Source: Smittia aterrima (Eukaryota > Arthropoda > Insecta > Diptera > Chironomidae). From it: 64,000 nucleotides of DNA. The stretch lies in contig CP093831.1 in assembly GCA_033063855.1 (NCBI GenBank), forward strand, positions 4,774,001-4,838,000, written 5' to 3'. The notes beneath the pieces are model-generated. The model was not told the origin of the DNA, did not search any database, and saw only the letters and a program-made list of their open reading frames with translations. Below are positions 63,806 to 64,000 of the stretch, piece after piece (positions within the stretch are counted from its first letter, which is position 1; each line of letters begins with the position of its first letter). Position numbers and translations under genes: made by a program.

Positions 63806-64000
63806 GATTCACACGCGACTGTTTGAATAAATGTGATAGCGCTGTTGTGACAACTTAAATGACTTTTTATTTAAACAAATTAATTTACACGCAACCGTCA
63901 GAAAATAAAAACTTCTCAGATTGAACAAGTGGACCGTGAAGAATATTCATCCGATACAAAACAATCTTCGATAATAAATGTTTCATTTTTATTTTAAAAC

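Noticed and set aside
1..64000. tRNA, rRNA, transposon, virus-derived or CRISPR elements
   Set aside because: No B-box-like tRNA signature, reverse transcriptase/transposase ORF, long terminal repeats or spaced direct repeats were seen; only short low-complexity tracts and the 46-bp array.

Overview
The window reads as nuclear DNA of an insect. It is AT-rich, most introns are 50-130 nt with GTRAGT-type donors, UTRs are short and poly(A) signals sit close to stop codons. Protein content (Ihog-type hedgehog co-receptor, Rab8, CaMKK, formin-like, TAF6, USP32, Pit-type phosphate carrier) is that of a dipteran. The compact introns suggest a nematoceran such as a midge; that last step is inference and no species is claimed. 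I joined exons by hand from reading frame, splice signals and family similarity.

Layout. 0.2-4.4 kb: two plus-strand genes, a CANT1-type apyrase and a TTC39-family TPR protein. 5.2-12.3 kb: minus-strand USP32, eight exons, divergent from plus-strand Rab8 (12.7-14.5 kb) across 443 nt. 16.6-18.6 kb: minus-strand CaMKK. 18.6-28.2 kb: a 9.7 kb stretch without supportable coding sequence. 28.2-32.1 kb: plus-strand ihog/boi-like receptor in nine exons, with a complete 125-codon selenoprotein-H-like gene (Cys form) lying antisense in its fourth intron. 33.0-34.6 kb: minus-strand gene for a secreted, acidic, low-complexity protein I do not recognise, convergent with the ihog locus over a shared poly(A) site. 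34.6-41.5 kb: mostly non-coding, probably the 5' region of the formin-like gene Frl (41.7-46.7 kb, plus; possible upstream coding exons at 39.17 and 41.49 kb). 47.7-50.2 kb: minus-strand Pit/SLC20 phosphate cotransporter. 50.2-57.5 kb: non-coding, with a diverged tandem repeat of about 46 bp at 55.25-55.7 kb. 57.5-59.4 kb: plus-strand TAF6, tail to tail with a minus-strand ABCC4/MRP4-type transporter (59.5-63.8 kb).

The genes are ordinary housekeeping and signalling genes and do not form one pathway. No transposon, tRNA, rRNA or CRISPR was found. The most notable items are the nested SelH-like gene, an 8-nt microexon in Rab8, the 10-copy minisatellite, a CaMKK with HGD/DLG in place of HRD/DFG, possible alternative ends of ihog and Frl, and the unrecognised secreted protein.
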